Positions 1-8,930 of a DNA stretch of 64,000 nucleotides are shown here, one piece after another (the stretch's first letter is position 1; every line of letters begins with the position of its first letter). The notes under the pieces are model-generated. The model saw nothing but the letters and a program-made list of their open reading frames with translations. It was not told the DNA's origin and made no database searches. The position numbers were made by a program, and so were the translations under genes. Source of the stretch: Chromobacterium sinusclupearum (GTDB taxonomy: Bacteria > Pseudomonadota > Gammaproteobacteria > Burkholderiales > Chromobacteriaceae); assembly GCF_002902845.1 (NCBI RefSeq), contig NZ_PPTF01000016.1:1-64000 (forward strand). The letters run 5' to 3'.

Positions 1-1
1 C

Positions 2-1285
2 ACCTTCTGGCAGAACCACGGCGAAGCGCACGACGTCGACCCGGCCAAGATCCAGACCGAGGTGTTCCGGCTGCCGTCCACCTGTTTCGCCGAGGAAGAC
101 GGCTCCATCGTCAACTCCGCGCGCTGGCTGCAATGGCACTGGAAAGGCGCGGAACCACCAGGCCAGGCGCGCGGCGACAACGAGATCATCGGCGAGTTAT
201 TCGTCGCCATCCGCGACCTTTACCGCAAGGAAGGCGGCAAGCTGGCCGATCCTATCCTGAAAGTGAACTGGAACTACCGCAACCCCAAGGCCCCGACGCC
301 GAGCGAGCTGGCGATGGAAATGAACGGCAAGGCGCTGGCCGACCTGCCGGACCTGGCCGACCCGTCCAAGGTGCTGGTCAAGAAAGGCGAGCAGTTGCCC
401 GGCTTCGCCGTGCTGCAGGACGATGGCCGCACTGCCTGCGCCTGTTGGATCTTCTCCGGCTGCTGGCCGCAGGCCGGCAACCAGATGGCGCGCCGCGACA
501 ACACTGATACCGGCCTAGGCAACACGCCGGGCTGGTCATGGTCGTGGCCGGCCAACCGCCGCATCCTGTACAACCGCGCCTCCTGCGACCCGTCCGGCAA
601 ACCGTGGGACCCGAAGCGCAAGTTGATCAGCTGGAACGGCGAAAAATGGGTGGGCGGCGACGTGCCGGACTTCAAGGCCGATGCCGCGCCGGACTCCGGC
701 ATGCTGCCCTTCATCATGAACCCCGAAGGCGTGGGCCGGCTGTTCTGCGCCGACAAGCTGGTGGACGGCCCGTTTCCTGAGCACTACGAGCCGATGGAAA
801 GCCCGATCGGCACCAATCCGCTGCATCCTAAAGTCGTCTCCAGCCCGGCGGTGCGGCTGTTCGACAGCGACAAGAAGCGGCTGGGCACCCACCATGACTT
901 CCCCTATGTCGGCACCACCTACCGGCTGACCGAACACTTCCAGTTCTGGACCAAATCGGTGCTGCTGAACGCCATCGCCCAGCCCGAGCAGTTCGTCGAA
1001 ATCGGCGAAGCCTTGGCCCGCGAAAAAGGCATCGTCCAGGGCGACATGGTCAGGGTCAGCTCCAACCGAGGCTTCGTCAAAGCCAAGGCGGTGGTGACCA
1101 AGCGGCTGATGCCGCTGAAGGTCAACGGCCAGACCGTGCACCAGATCGGCATCCCGCTGCACTGGGGCTGGGAGGGCGTGGCGCGGCCGGGTTATCTGAC
1201 CAACTCGCTGCCGCCGGCCGTGGGCGACTGCAATACGCAGACTCCCGAGTACAAGGCCTTCCTGGTCAAACTGGAAAAACTATAA
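2..1285 (+). CDS. fdoG: Formate dehydrogenase major (alpha) subunit, C-terminal part (5' truncated by window)
   Basis: The reading frame is open from base 2, so the gene begins outside the window; 427 residues are visible. It is the C-terminal end of the molybdopterin/selenium-or-cysteine catalytic subunit of a membrane-bound formate dehydrogenase, which oxidises formate on the periplasmic side. The last ~120 residues form the molybdopterin-dinucleotide-binding beta-barrel domain (GDMVRVSSNRG, then the IGIPLHWGWEG stretch typical of FdnG/FdoG, ending near GDCNTQTPEYKAF). The active-site residue and Fe-S motif lie upstream and cannot be judged. Beta and gamma subunit genes follow on the same strand within 13 bp, so this is one operon. 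fdnG and fdoG cannot be told apart here. Confidence 0.93.
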   Translation, partial: TFWQNHGEAHDVDPAKIQTEVFRLPSTCFAEEDGSIVNSARWLQWHWKGAEPPGQARGDNEIIGELFVAIRDLYRKEGGKLADPILKVNWNYRNPKAPTPSELAMEMNGKALADLPDLADPSKVLVKKGEQLPGFAVLQDDGRTACACWIFSGCWPQAGNQMARRDNTDTGLGNTPGWSWSWPANRRILYNRASCDPSGKPWDPKRKLISWNGEKWVGGDVPDFKADAAPDSGMLPFIMNPEGVGRLFCADKLVDGPFPEHYEPMESPIGTNPLHPKVVSSPAVRLFDSDKKRLGTHHDFPYVGTTYRLTEHFQFWTKSVLLNAIAQPEQFVEIGEALAREKGIVQGDMVRVSSNRGFVKAKAVVTKRLMPLKVNGQTVHQIGIPLHWGWEGVARPGYLTNSLPPAVGDCNTQTPEYKAFLVKLEKL

Positions 1286-1297
1286 GGAGCTCCGGCC

Positions 1298-2185
1298 ATG
1301 CCATTGCAATCATTGGACATCAACCGCCGCTCCGCCAGCCCGACCGAAAGCCCCAAGGTCCGCAAAACGCTGGAAGTGGCCAAACTGATCGACACCTCCA
1401 CCTGCATAGGCTGCAAGGCCTGCCAGGTGGCCTGCTCGGAGTGGAACGACATCCGCGAGGAAGTCGGCCACAACATCGGCGTCTACGACAACCCCACCGA
1501 TCTCACGGCCAAGGCCTGGACCGTGATGCGCTTTGCCGAGGAGGAAAGCAACGGCAAACTGGAATGGCTGATCCGCAAGGATGGCTGCATGCACTGCGCC
1601 GATCCGGGCTGTTTGAAAGCCTGCCCGTCGCCGGGCGCCATCGTGCAGTACAGCAACGGCATCGTCGATTTCCACCAGGAAAACTGCATAGGCTGCGGCT
1701 ACTGCATCGCCGGCTGTCCGTTCAACATCCCGCGCATCAGCAAGGAAGACAACAAGGCCTACAAGTGCACGCTGTGTTCGGACCGCGTCGCCGTGGGCCT
1801 GGAGCCGGCCTGCGTCAAGACCTGTCCCACCGGGGCCATACAGTTCGGCTCCAAGGAAGACATGAAGGAAGTGGCGGCGGAACGGGTGGCGGACTTGCAG
1901 CGGCGCGGTTATCAAAACGCCGGCCTGTACGACCCGCCAGGCGTGGGCGGCACCCACGTCATGTACGTGCTGCACCACGCCGACAAGCCGGAACAGTACT
2001 CCGGCCTGCCCCACAACCCCGAAATCAGCCCCACCGTGCAGCTGTGGAAGGGCTGGCTCAAACCGCTGGCGACGATAGGCATCGCCGCCGCCGGCCTGTT
2101 CGGCTTCCTGCATTACATCACCGTCGGCCCCAACCGCGCCGAGGAAGACGATGAAACGGCGCCGCACGAGGAGGACAAGCCATGA
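1298..2185 (+). CDS. fdoH: Formate dehydrogenase iron-sulfur (beta) subunit
   Basis: A 295-aa electron-transfer subunit carrying four Cys clusters for [4Fe-4S] centres: [11 protein letters not shown] (~39-49), [13 protein letters not shown] (~97-109), [11 protein letters not shown] (~131-141) and CTLCSDR with CVKTC (~158-180). One hydrophobic C-terminal anchor (~251-272, [18 protein letters not shown]) matches FdnH/FdoH, where it docks to the gamma subunit. It passes electrons from the catalytic subunit to cytochrome b. The start has a good AAGGAG ribosome-binding site just after the alpha-subunit stop. Its 3' end overlaps the gamma gene by 4 bp (ATGA), which implies translational coupling. 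Confidence 0.96.
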   Translation: MPLQSLDINRRSASPTESPKVRKTLEVAKLIDTSTCIGCKACQVACSEWNDIREEVGHNIGVYDNPTDLTAKAWTVMRFAEEESNGKLEWLIRKDGCMHCADPGCLKACPSPGAIVQYSNGIVDFHQENCIGCGYCIAGCPFNIPRISKEDNKAYKCTLCSDRVAVGLEPACVKTCPTGAIQFGSKEDMKEVAAERVADLQRRGYQNAGLYDPPGVGGTHVMYVLHHADKPEQYSGLPHNPEISPTVQLWKGWLKPLATIGIAAAGLFGFLHYITVGPNRAEEDDETAPHEEDKP

Positions 2186-2799
2186 AGGAAAAACTGCTGC
2201 AACGCTATAGCGCGGCGGAACGGATCAACCACTGGATCGTGGCCATCTGTTTCATCCTGCTGGCGCTATCCGGCCTGGCCCTGTTCTACCCGGCCTTCTT
2301 TTGGCTGACCGGCGTGTTCGGCACCCCGCAACTGGCGCGCATGGTCCATCCCTTCGTCGGCGTGCTGATGTTCCTGGGCTTCTTCCGCCAGTTCTTCCGC
2401 TACTGGCGGCGCAACCTGATCAATGGCCAGGACATCCAGTGGATGTTGTCGGTCAAAGAAGTGCTGCGCGGCCATGAGACCGTTGAGGTGGGCAAGTACA
2501 ACGGCGGCCAGAAGGCGATGTTCTGGATCATGACCCTGTGCGTGGCCGTCATGCTGGTCACCGGCATCATCGCCTGGCGCCAGTACTTTTCCGACTACTT
2601 CCCTATCCCGGTGATCCGGCTGGCGCTGCTGCTGCACGCCTGGGCCGCCACCGCGCTGATCGCCAGCATCATCGTCCACATCTACGCCGCCTTGTGGGTG
2701 AAGGGCACGATACGGGCCATGGTGGAGGGCGTGGTCACCCACGCCTGGGCCAAGAAGCATCATCCGGGCTGGTATAAGGAAATGACGGGAAAAAAATAG
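2182..2799 (+). CDS. fdoI: Formate dehydrogenase cytochrome b556 (gamma) subunit
   Basis: A 205-aa integral membrane cytochrome with four hydrophobic segments (about residues 17-39, 52-72, 112-132, 150-172), the usual size for FdoI/FdnI. Conserved His residues at the membrane edges ([31 protein letters not shown]) are the expected haem b ligands. It takes electrons from the beta subunit and reduces quinone. It overlaps the beta-subunit gene by 4 bp and is the last structural gene of the fdo operon; the maturation factor gene fdhE lies 436 bp downstream after a non-coding stretch. Confidence 0.95.
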   Translation: MKEKLLQRYSAAERINHWIVAICFILLALSGLALFYPAFFWLTGVFGTPQLARMVHPFVGVLMFLGFFRQFFRYWRRNLINGQDIQWMLSVKEVLRGHETVEVGKYNGGQKAMFWIMTLCVAVMLVTGIIAWRQYFSDYFPIPVIRLALLLHAWAATALIASIIVHIYAALWVKGTIRAMVEGVVTHAWAKKHHPGWYKEMTGKK

Positions 2800-2861
2800 C
2801 AAGGCTTTGTGTCCGCCGCGCGAACGATATTTAGATGCCGGTTCCAGCCGGCAAACGGGAA

Positions 2862-2885
2862 AGGGGGCTGCGCGGCCAGCCCCCT
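2862..2885 (+). terminator. Hairpin downstream of fdoI (9-bp stem, no T-run)
   Basis: AGGGGGCTG at 2862-2870 pairs perfectly with CAGCCCCCT at 2877-2885 around a 6-nt loop. It lies 62 bp after the fdoI stop but has no T-tract, so a classical intrinsic terminator is uncertain; RNA 3'-end protection is equally possible. A second perfect 9-bp hairpin (GAGCGAATC/GATTCGCTC, 2892-2912, 3-nt loop) follows immediately. Confidence 0.4.
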
Positions 2886-2986
2886 ATCGCTGAGCGAATC
2901 AAAGATTCGCTCGCAGACATAGGCGCGCGTCGAAACCCCTGCTTGCGCTCCAGGGGAAACCGGACCCATTGATTCGACCCTAACGT

Positions 2987-3174
2987 TAGGGGCTGTTGAC
3001 GTTTGATGCGAGGATCGCGTTTGAGCTACGCCAAACCCGCAGGGCCGGGCGCCTTTCGCGCCGACTCTTCGTTGTTCCGCGCTGGCAGAGAATGACTATG
3101 CGGCGCGCGAAACGCCTCGATTCGCCGCAAAATGCATTCCGGCGCGACCGCTCAGCAAACGTCAACAGCCCCTA
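2987..3174. mobile_element. MITE-like element with 19-bp perfect terminal inverted repeats
   Basis: TAGGGGCTGTTGACGTTTG at 2987-3005 is the exact reverse complement of 3156-3174, so a 188-bp non-coding element is bounded by perfect 19-bp inverted repeats. Both ends finish in TA, compatible with a TA target duplication like that of IS630/Tc1-type elements and their derived MITEs. The interior shows no ORF. It lies between fdoI and fdhE. The repeats and TA ends are seen directly; mobility is inference. Confidence 0.55.
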
Positions 3175-3234
3175 GCAAATGCACGTTTTCGGCAATTTGA
3201 ATTTCAAAATAACCTTCAAACCTCGACCGCCACC

Positions 3235-4131
3235 ATGACATCCACCCACCCCATCCTCCCAGCAGAGCAAATCCGCGCCGGCCAAGCCCCCTTGCTCAGC
3301 CCGCCGGTGCTAAGGCCGCCGGCCGATCTGTTCGCCCGCCGCGCCGCCCGGCTGCGCCAATTGGCCGATGGCCATGCCATGGCAGATTTTCTGCGGCTGT
3401 GCGCCACGCTATGCGACCGCCAGCAGACGCTGCTGGACGCCGCCGCCGCGCCTTCGCTCGCGCCGGAATGGCTCGCCACCCTATTGCGGCAGCTGGCGGA
3501 AGGACTCGCCGGCCAATTGCCCGCGCCGGCGCAAACCGCGCTGGATCAGCTGACGTCACTCCCGCCGGCCGCCTTGCAGACTGTTGCGTCGGCTTTAAGC
3601 GAAGGGGCCATCAACGACGACGCGCCTCTGGCGGCGCTGCCGTTGCTGGGCGCCGCGCTGCAGGTGCAATACACCGCATATCATCGCGCCCGGCCGTTGC
3701 CGCAACCGGATCATCAAACAGAGCGCTGTCCGTGCTGCGGCGGCCTGCCGCTGGCTTCGGTGCTGACGCGCGGCGACAGCGGCCATGCCCAACGCCACGC
3801 GCTGTGCGCCTTATGCGGCCATGCCTGGCCGGTGGGCCGCGTGCGTTGCCTGGGCTGCGGCAATAGCCGCGATCTGCGCTACTACTCGCTGGCGCCTCAG
3901 GATTACGAACCGCCGGAACCCGACCATCAGCGGCCGCACCAGACGCGCGGCGCGCAGGAGGTGGAAGCCTGCGGCGAATGCCATGGCGCGCTGAAGCAGG
4001 TATCGCTGCTGCAGGACCCGGACGCCGAGGCCGGCGCCGACGATCTGGCCAGCCTGGCGCTGGACCTGCTGGCCGGCGAAGCCGGCTACGCCCGCCTCGG
4101 CTTCAACCCGCTGTTCCTGCCCGGCACTTGA
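3235..4131 (+). CDS. fdhE: Formate dehydrogenase accessory protein FdhE
   Basis: A 298-aa cytoplasmic protein of the FdhE family, required to make active respiratory formate dehydrogenase. The C-terminal half carries the family's rubredoxin-like Cys pairs: CPCCGG (~163), CALCGHAW (~191), CLGCGNS (~205) and CGECHG (~244), which bind iron. The N-terminal half is Ala/Leu-rich helical sequence. It sits downstream of the fdo structural genes on the same strand, the usual context, though the MITE-like element separates them and may have altered cotranscription. Length matches the family (~300 aa). Confidence 0.93.
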   Translation: MTSTHPILPAEQIRAGQAPLLSPPVLRPPADLFARRAARLRQLADGHAMADFLRLCATLCDRQQTLLDAAAAPSLAPEWLATLLRQLAEGLAGQLPAPAQTALDQLTSLPPAALQTVASALSEGAINDDAPLAALPLLGAALQVQYTAYHRARPLPQPDHQTERCPCCGGLPLASVLTRGDSGHAQRHALCALCGHAWPVGRVRCLGCGNSRDLRYYSLAPQDYEPPEPDHQRPHQTRGAQEVEACGECHGALKQVSLLQDPDAEAGADDLASLALDLLAGEAGYARLGFNPLFLPGT

Positions 4132-4194
4132 GCCCGGCAGCCGGCCGCGCCATACTTGCCGGCAATTCGCTCAATCAATGGTATGGACGCACGC

Positions 4195-4914
4195 ATGACT
4201 CATCGCATCGTATTTGTCGAGGACGACGCAGACCTGGCCGAGTTGATCAAGGATTTCCTGGATCGCCATGAAATGGAAGTGGTGATCGAACCGCGCGGCG
4301 ATACCGCGCTGGACACCATCGCCCGCGAGCAGCCTGACATGGTGCTGCTGGACATCATGCTGCCGGGCAAGGACGGCCTGTCCATCTGCCGCGAGCTGCG
4401 CCCCAAATTCGACGGCCCCATCATCATGCTGACTTCGCTGGACAGCGATATGAACCAGATCCTGGGTTTGGAACTGGGCGCCAACGACTACATCCTGAAA
4501 ACCACCCCGCCTTCGGTGCTGGTGGCGCGGCTGCGCGCGCAGTTGCGCAATCTGCGCCCGGCCCAGCCCGCGGCGGAGGCTCAGCAGGGCAAGGGCGGCT
4601 CGCGCAAGGTGGTGTTCGGCCAATTATCCATCGATCCGGTCAGCCGCGACGTGGTATTGGCCGGCGAAAAGATTCCGCTGTCCACCTCGGACTTTGACCT
4701 GTTGTGGCTGCTGGCCAGCCACGCCGGCGAAACACTGAACCGCGATATCCTGTTGAAGGAAATGCGCGGCGTCAGCTACGACGGCCTGGACCGCAGCATA
4801 GACGTGGCCATTTCCCGGCTGCGCAAGAAGCTGGGCGACAACCCCAGCGAGCCGTTCCGCATCAAGACCGTGCGCAACCGCGGCTACCTGTTCTCGCTGT
4901 CGGGCTGGGAGTAA
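4195..4914 (+). CDS. rstA: OmpR-family response regulator RstA
   Basis: A 239-aa DNA-binding response regulator. The receiver domain (1-~120) has the acidic pair VEDDAD near residue 10, the phospho-acceptor in VLLDIMLPGKDG (Asp53) and a conserved Lys in DYILKTTPP. The C-terminal winged helix contains SYDGLDRSIDVAISRLRKKL and KTVRNRGYLF, both strikingly RstA-like. In-frame codons exist upstream to 4156, but ATG 4195 follows a GGACG Shine-Dalgarno-like sequence and gives the normal RstA N-terminus. rstB follows after 6 bp. An RstA-box-like site precedes the acid-shock-like gene just downstream, supporting the assignment. Confidence 0.93.
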   Translation: MTHRIVFVEDDADLAELIKDFLDRHEMEVVIEPRGDTALDTIAREQPDMVLLDIMLPGKDGLSICRELRPKFDGPIIMLTSLDSDMNQILGLELGANDYILKTTPPSVLVARLRAQLRNLRPAQPAAEAQQGKGGSRKVVFGQLSIDPVSRDVVLAGEKIPLSTSDFDLLWLLASHAGETLNRDILLKEMRGVSYDGLDRSIDVAISRLRKKLGDNPSEPFRIKTVRNRGYLFSLSGWE

Positions 4915-4920
4915 GCGCGG

Positions 4921-6195
4921 ATGCGCCGCCTGTTTATCCAGTTCTATCTGCTGTTGATGTCCTGCTTCCTGGTGGCGGTCATCATGGTCGGCGTGGTGTA
5001 CAAACAAGCCGTGGACGACGTCGGCGAACGTTACCTGGCCGACCTGTTGCGCACCACGCTGTCGCTGATCGAGGCCGACTTGCGCGGCGTGCCGGAGGAC
5101 CGCTGGGGCGAAACCCTGGCCAATGCCGACTACGGCTTCACCTTCCGCGTCAAAGTCGAGAAAATGAGCAACTACATCCTGGACGAGGAATCGCGCCAGG
5201 CGCTGGACCGCGGCGAAATCGTGATGCTGGAGGACAAGTATCTGTTCCTGCAAAAGCTGCAGGACAGCAACTACCTGCTGGTGGCGGGCCCGCTACGCTA
5301 TCTGTTCTTCCTGCACCGGCTCAAGTGGTTCGACTACGCCCTGCTCGGCCTGTTGGGCCTGTCGCTGGCGATACCGGTATTCCTGTGGATGCGACCCCAC
5401 TGGCGCGATCTGGTGGCGCTGGAGCGCGCCTCCGGCAAGCTGGCCAACGGCGACCTCGCCGCCCGCGTCAATCTGCCGCCGCACTCCGGCGTCCACCATC
5501 TTGGCGTCGCCTTCAACCACATGGCCGACAACATCGCCACCCTGATCAACAGCAAGAAGACGCTGACCAATGCCGTGGCGCACGAGCTGCGCACGCCGCT
5601 GGCGCGCCTGCGCTACCGGCTGGCCTTGCTGGACGGCGACGAGGACACGCCGGAGCGGCAGGCGATAGAACGCGACCTCAACGCCATCGACAAATTGGTG
5701 GAGGAACTGCTGTTCCACGCCCGCCTGGATCGTCCCGAAGCGCCGCTGAAGCTGAGCAGCTTCAACGCCATTCCGTGGGCGCGCGAGCGCATCGCCGGCC
5801 AGGCGGCGCTGGCGCAGGAAATCCACTGGATCGAGCCGGTAGGCGAAACGCTGGACATCACCGCCGATGAACACCTGATCACCCGCGCGCTGGACAATCT
5901 GTTGTCCAATGCCCGCCGCCACGCCGGCTCCATCGTCGCCACGCACATCCTGATCGACAAGCAGCAGTTCTGCATCATCGTCGACGACGACGGCCCGGGC
6001 ATTCCCGACGAAGACCGCGAACGCGTGTTCGACCCCTTCGTCCGGCTGGACGAGAGCCGCGGCCGCAAGACGGGCGGCCATGGACTGGGCCTCGCCATCG
6101 TCGCCGGCATCGCCCGCGCGCACCATGGCAGCGTGGCGGTGGAGCGCTCCCCGCTCGGCGGCGCGCGCTTTCTGCTGAAGTGGCCAGTCGCCTGA
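4921..6195 (+). CDS. rstB: Sensor histidine kinase RstB
   Basis: A 424-aa inner-membrane kinase. Transmembrane segments lie at ~8-28 and ~138-160 and flank a periplasmic sensor of ~110 residues. A HAMP linker follows, then the phospho-acceptor His in AVAHELRTPLARLRY (~residue 222), the N box (DNLLSNARRH), the G1 box (DDDGPGIPDEDRERVF) and the G2 box (GGHGLGLAIV). It phosphorylates RstA, encoded 6 bp upstream. The stop codon lies 2 bp before the RstA-like box that precedes the next gene, so the regulatory and target genes are packed together. Confidence 0.93.
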   Translation: MRRLFIQFYLLLMSCFLVAVIMVGVVYKQAVDDVGERYLADLLRTTLSLIEADLRGVPEDRWGETLANADYGFTFRVKVEKMSNYILDEESRQALDRGEIVMLEDKYLFLQKLQDSNYLLVAGPLRYLFFLHRLKWFDYALLGLLGLSLAIPVFLWMRPHWRDLVALERASGKLANGDLAARVNLPPHSGVHHLGVAFNHMADNIATLINSKKTLTNAVAHELRTPLARLRYRLALLDGDEDTPERQAIERDLNAIDKLVEELLFHARLDRPEAPLKLSSFNAIPWARERIAGQAALAQEIHWIEPVGETLDITADEHLITRALDNLLSNARRHAGSIVATHILIDKQQFCIIVDDDGPGIPDEDRERVFDPFVRLDESRGRKTGGHGLGLAIVAGIARAHHGSVAVERSPLGGARFLLKWPVA

Positions 6196-6197
6196 TG

Positions 6198-6211
6198 TAC
6201 ATTTTGTAACA
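6198..6211 (+). promoter_or_regulatory. RstA box upstream of the Asr-like gene
   Basis: TACATTTTGTAACA matches the enterobacterial RstA consensus TACATNTNGTTACA at 13 of 14 positions, counting the two N positions as matches. It starts 2 bp after rstB and lies 118 bp before the Asr-like start codon. In E. coli, RstA activates asr through such a site, so context supports function. No confident -10/-35 pair was identified. Confidence 0.75.
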
Positions 6212-6328
6212 TTGAGATACAAGCATCCCCTAGACGCCCCGGGCTTGCCACCGCTAGCATCACGCCCTGAATTAGGACTATTTCATGTCCGTTTCAACCC
6301 AATCCAAAGAAACTTAGGAGTTTCGTAA

Positions 6329-7219
6329 ATGAAAAAGCTGGCTCTGCTCGCCCTGACCGCTGCTTTCAGCCTGGCCTCCGCTAACGGCTTCGCCGCTGAA
6401 AAAGCTGCTGCTTCCGCTCCGGCCATCCACAAGGCCAAGAAAGTTGAAAAGAAAAAAGTAGCTTCCGCTGCTCAGAAGGCTCAAGCCGCCAAGGCCGAAG
6501 CTTCCGCTCCGAAGGCCAAGAAGGCTCACAAGCACCACGCCAAGAAGGACGCTTCCGCAGCTCAGAAGGCTCAGGCCGCTAAGGCCGACGCTTCCGCTCC
6601 GAAGGCCAAGAAGGCTCACAAGCACGCTGCCAAGAAGCACGAAGCTTCCGCTCAAAAGGCTCAAGCCGCTAAGGCCGACGCCTCCGCTCCGAAGGCCAAG
6701 AAGGCCAAGAAGCACGCTGTAAAGAAAGAAGCTTCCGCTCAGAAGGCTCAAGCCGCTAAGGCCGACGCTTCCGCTCCGAAGGCCAAGAAAGCCAAGAAGC
6801 ACGCCGCCAAGAAAGAAGCTTCCGCTCAGAAGGCTCAAGCCGCCAAGGCTGACGCTTCCGCTCCGGTAGCCAAGAAGTCCCACAAGCACCACGCTAAGAA
6901 GCACGCTGCCAAGAAAGAAGCTTCCGCCGCTCAAAAGGCTCAAGCCGCCAAGGCCGACGCCTCCGCTCCGAAGGCCAAGAAGGCCCACAAGCACGCTGCC
7001 AAGAAAGAAGCTTCCGCTCAGAAGGCTCAAGCCGCTAAGGCCGACGCTTCCGCTCCGGTAGCCAAGAAGTCCCACAAGCACCACGCCAAGAAGCACGCTG
7101 CGAAGAAAGAAGCTTCCGCTGCTCAAAAGGCTCAAGCCGCCAAAGCCGACGCTTCCGCTCCGGCCAAGAAGGCTCACAAGCACGCTGCCAAGAAAGCCGC
7201 TGCTTCCGCTGCCAAGTAA
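6329..7219 (+). CDS. asr: Acid-shock-like (Asr-type) Lys/Ala/His-rich repeat protein
   Basis: A 296-aa protein with a clear signal peptide (MKKLALLALTAAFSLASANG, cleavage near AFA/AEK) followed by an extremely basic, low-complexity repeat region. About eight to nine imperfect units of ~27-30 residues each contain ASAQKAQAAKADASAP, then KAKKAHKHAAKK or VAKKSHKHHAKK. Composition (Lys, Ala, His, Ser) matches the Asr acid-shock family, but it is about three times longer than E. coli Asr. It is predicted to be periplasmic, with its many Lys and His residues as a possible proton sink (inference). The RstA box upstream and adjacency to rstAB fit acid/low-Mg induction. A strong terminator follows. 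Confidence 0.8.
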   Translation: MKKLALLALTAAFSLASANGFAAEKAAASAPAIHKAKKVEKKKVASAAQKAQAAKAEASAPKAKKAHKHHAKKDASAAQKAQAAKADASAPKAKKAHKHAAKKHEASAQKAQAAKADASAPKAKKAKKHAVKKEASAQKAQAAKADASAPKAKKAKKHAAKKEASAQKAQAAKADASAPVAKKSHKHHAKKHAAKKEASAAQKAQAAKADASAPKAKKAHKHAAKKEASAQKAQAAKADASAPVAKKSHKHHAKKHAAKKEASAAQKAQAAKADASAPAKKAHKHAAKKAAASAAK

Positions 7220-7265
7220 TCATGGCGCGAATGCCGCGGCTTCTCGCTTAGCGGCATAGCAAGAT

Positions 7266-7290
7266 ACGGGGCGCTCTGCGCCCCGTTTTT
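7266..7290 (+). terminator. Intrinsic terminator after the Asr-like gene
   Basis: ACGGGGCGC (7266-7274) pairs with GCGCCCCGT (7278-7286) around a 3-nt TCT loop, followed by a T-run to 7290. It lies 47 bp downstream of the Asr-like stop and isolates it from the protease gene. Confidence 0.92.
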
Positions 7291-7308
7291 ATTTCTGGTG
7301 CCCGCGCG

Positions 7309-8127
7309 ATGAAACTCACCCGCCTTTTCCTCTGCCTCGTCCTGATCCCCGCGGTGTCCCATGCCGCGCCGCTGAGCCGCGAACACAAGATTCTGTTTTT
7401 CGGCAAAGACGATCGCGTGTTGACCAAGCCAAACAAGATGCCATGGCAGGCCGTCGGCCAGCTGGAAACCCGCTCGCAGAATATCTGCACCGGCACGCTG
7501 GTGGCGCCGGACGTGGTGCTGACCGCCGGTCACTGCTTCCTGGACGACAAGGGCCGGATGGATAAGGCGATCAGCTTCACCGTCGGCTTATGGGGCAACG
7601 AGTACGAAGAGCAGAGCCGCATCACCGATGTCTACGTGGACAAGGCTTTTCTGAAAGGGCTGATCCGCCGCAAGGATGGCGTCTACATTCCGCCGGCTAT
7701 CGCCCCGCGCGATTTCGCCTTCGTCCGCCTGGCCAAGGCGCTGGGCGTGCAGCAGGGCGTGATTCCGGTATTCGCCGGCAACAGCGCGCAACTGAAGCAG
7801 CTGCTGAACGAACGCAAATGGACCATCACTCAGGGCGGCTATCCGGTGGACGACCAGCGCCACCTGCGCGTCCACAATCATTGCCAGGCTACCGCGCTGC
7901 GGGCCGATGGGCGGCTGACCCATCGCTGCGACACGCTGGAAGGCAATAGCGGCTCGCCCATCTTCGCCATCGACGGCCAGGGCCGCGCCACCATCGTCGC
8001 CGTGCAAAGCTCGGCGCCGCCGGCCTCGCGCCGCAAGCTGGAAGACAATATGAGCGTGTCGGCGCCGGTTTTCAGCCAGGCCTTGCGCGATTTCATCGCC
8101 CGCAAGACGCCGCAGTCCGCCAAATGA
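7309..8127 (+). CDS. Secreted trypsin-like (S1/glutamyl-endopeptidase-like) serine protease
   Basis: A 272-aa exported protease. The signal peptide spans residues 1-~19 (MKLTRLFLCLVLIPAVSHA). A catalytic triad is visible: His75 in TAGHC, Asp135 in PRDFAFVRL and Ser214 in GNSGSP. The Ser motif GNSGS rather than GDSGG, and a second Cys pair near HNHCQ and HRCDT, fit the V8/glutamyl-endopeptidase-like branch better than classical trypsin; substrate specificity is unknown. It begins 19 bp after the terminator of the Asr-like gene, so it is probably transcribed alone. It ends at a terminator shared with the convergent rph gene. Confidence 0.85.
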   Translation: MKLTRLFLCLVLIPAVSHAAPLSREHKILFFGKDDRVLTKPNKMPWQAVGQLETRSQNICTGTLVAPDVVLTAGHCFLDDKGRMDKAISFTVGLWGNEYEEQSRITDVYVDKAFLKGLIRRKDGVYIPPAIAPRDFAFVRLAKALGVQQGVIPVFAGNSAQLKQLLNERKWTITQGGYPVDDQRHLRVHNHCQATALRADGRLTHRCDTLEGNSGSPIFAIDGQGRATIVAVQSSAPPASRRKLEDNMSVSAPVFSQALRDFIARKTPQSAK

Positions 8128-8130
8128 ACA

Positions 8131-8152
8131 AAGCCGCCCGAAGGCGGCTTTT
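8131..8152. terminator. Bidirectional terminator between protease gene and rph
   Basis: AAGCCGCC (8131-8138) and GGCGGCTT (8143-8150) form an 8-bp stem with a CGAA tetraloop, flanked by A and T runs, between two convergent genes. Confidence 0.85.
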
Positions 8153-8171
8153 CTGATCAAACAGCCGGCGC

Positions 8172-8888
8172 TCAGCCGGCCAGCGCGTCGCGCTGCAGCT
8201 GCAGCAATTCATTGATGCCCTTGCGCGCCAGCGCCAGCATCGCCGCCATTTCCTCTTCGCTGAACGGCTCGCCCTCGGCCGTGCCCTGCACTTCGACAAA
8301 GCGCCCGCTGCCGGTCATCACCACATTCATGTCGGTTTCGCAGCCGGAATCTTCCTGATAATCCAGGTCCAGCACCGGCCTGCCTTGAAACACGCCCACC
8401 GATACCGCCGCCACCTGGTCGCGCAACGGGCTGCCCTCCAACTTGCCGGCGCGAATCAAACCATGGATCGCGTCGGCCAGCGCCACATAAGCGCCGGTGA
8501 TGCTGGCGGTGCGCGTGCCGCCGTCGGCCTGGATCACGTCGCAATCGATGACGATCTGACGCTCGCCCAGCTTGGCAAGATCAATCACCGCGCGCAGAGA
8601 GCGGCCGATCAGCCGCTGGATTTCTTGGGTGCGACCGGACTGCTTGCCGGCGGCCGATTCGCGGCGCATGCGGCTGCCGGTGGAGCGCGGCAGCATGCCG
8701 TATTCCGCCGTCACCCAGCCCTGGCCCTTGCCTTTGAGGAAAGACGGCACAGTCTCTTCCACGCTGGCGGTGCAGATCACCTTGGTGTCGCCGAACTCCA
8801 CCAGCACCGAACCTTCGGCATGCTTGGTGTAGGAACGGGTCAGACGGACGACGCGCATGGCGTCGGCGCTACGTTGGGAGGGTCGCAT
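8172..8888 (-). CDS. rph: Ribonuclease PH
   Basis: A 238-aa phosphorolytic 3'-5' exoribonuclease that trims tRNA 3' ends. Near-universal family features are visible: [12 protein letters not shown] at the start, [20 protein letters not shown], the phosphate-binding [16 protein letters not shown] region (~86-101), and [19 protein letters not shown]. The length is exactly that of bacterial RNase PH (~238). It is transcribed away from the phosphatase gene's end and convergently with the protease gene. No anomaly is seen. Confidence 0.97.
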   Translation of the reverse strand: MRPSQRSADAMRVVRLTRSYTKHAEGSVLVEFGDTKVICTASVEETVPSFLKGKGQGWVTAEYGMLPRSTGSRMRRESAAGKQSGRTQEIQRLIGRSLRAVIDLAKLGERQIVIDCDVIQADGGTRTASITGAYVALADAIHGLIRAGKLEGSPLRDQVAAVSVGVFQGRPVLDLDYQEDSGCETDMNVVMTGSGRFVEVQGTAEGEPFSEEEMAAMLALARKGINELLQLQRDALAG

Positions 8889-8930
8889 GAGGCTGTCCGG
8901 TAAAATCGATATGAACGCAATTATAACCGC

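Noticed and set aside
6314..7183. 289-aa antisense ORF opposite the Asr-like gene
   Set aside because: It is a by-product of the repetitive Lys/Ala codons; Gly/Ser/Leu repeats mirror the sense repeat and no start signal is seen.
6460..7200. Regular repeats suggesting a CRISPR array
   Set aside because: The units are in-frame coding repeats of a secreted protein, with no unique spacers.
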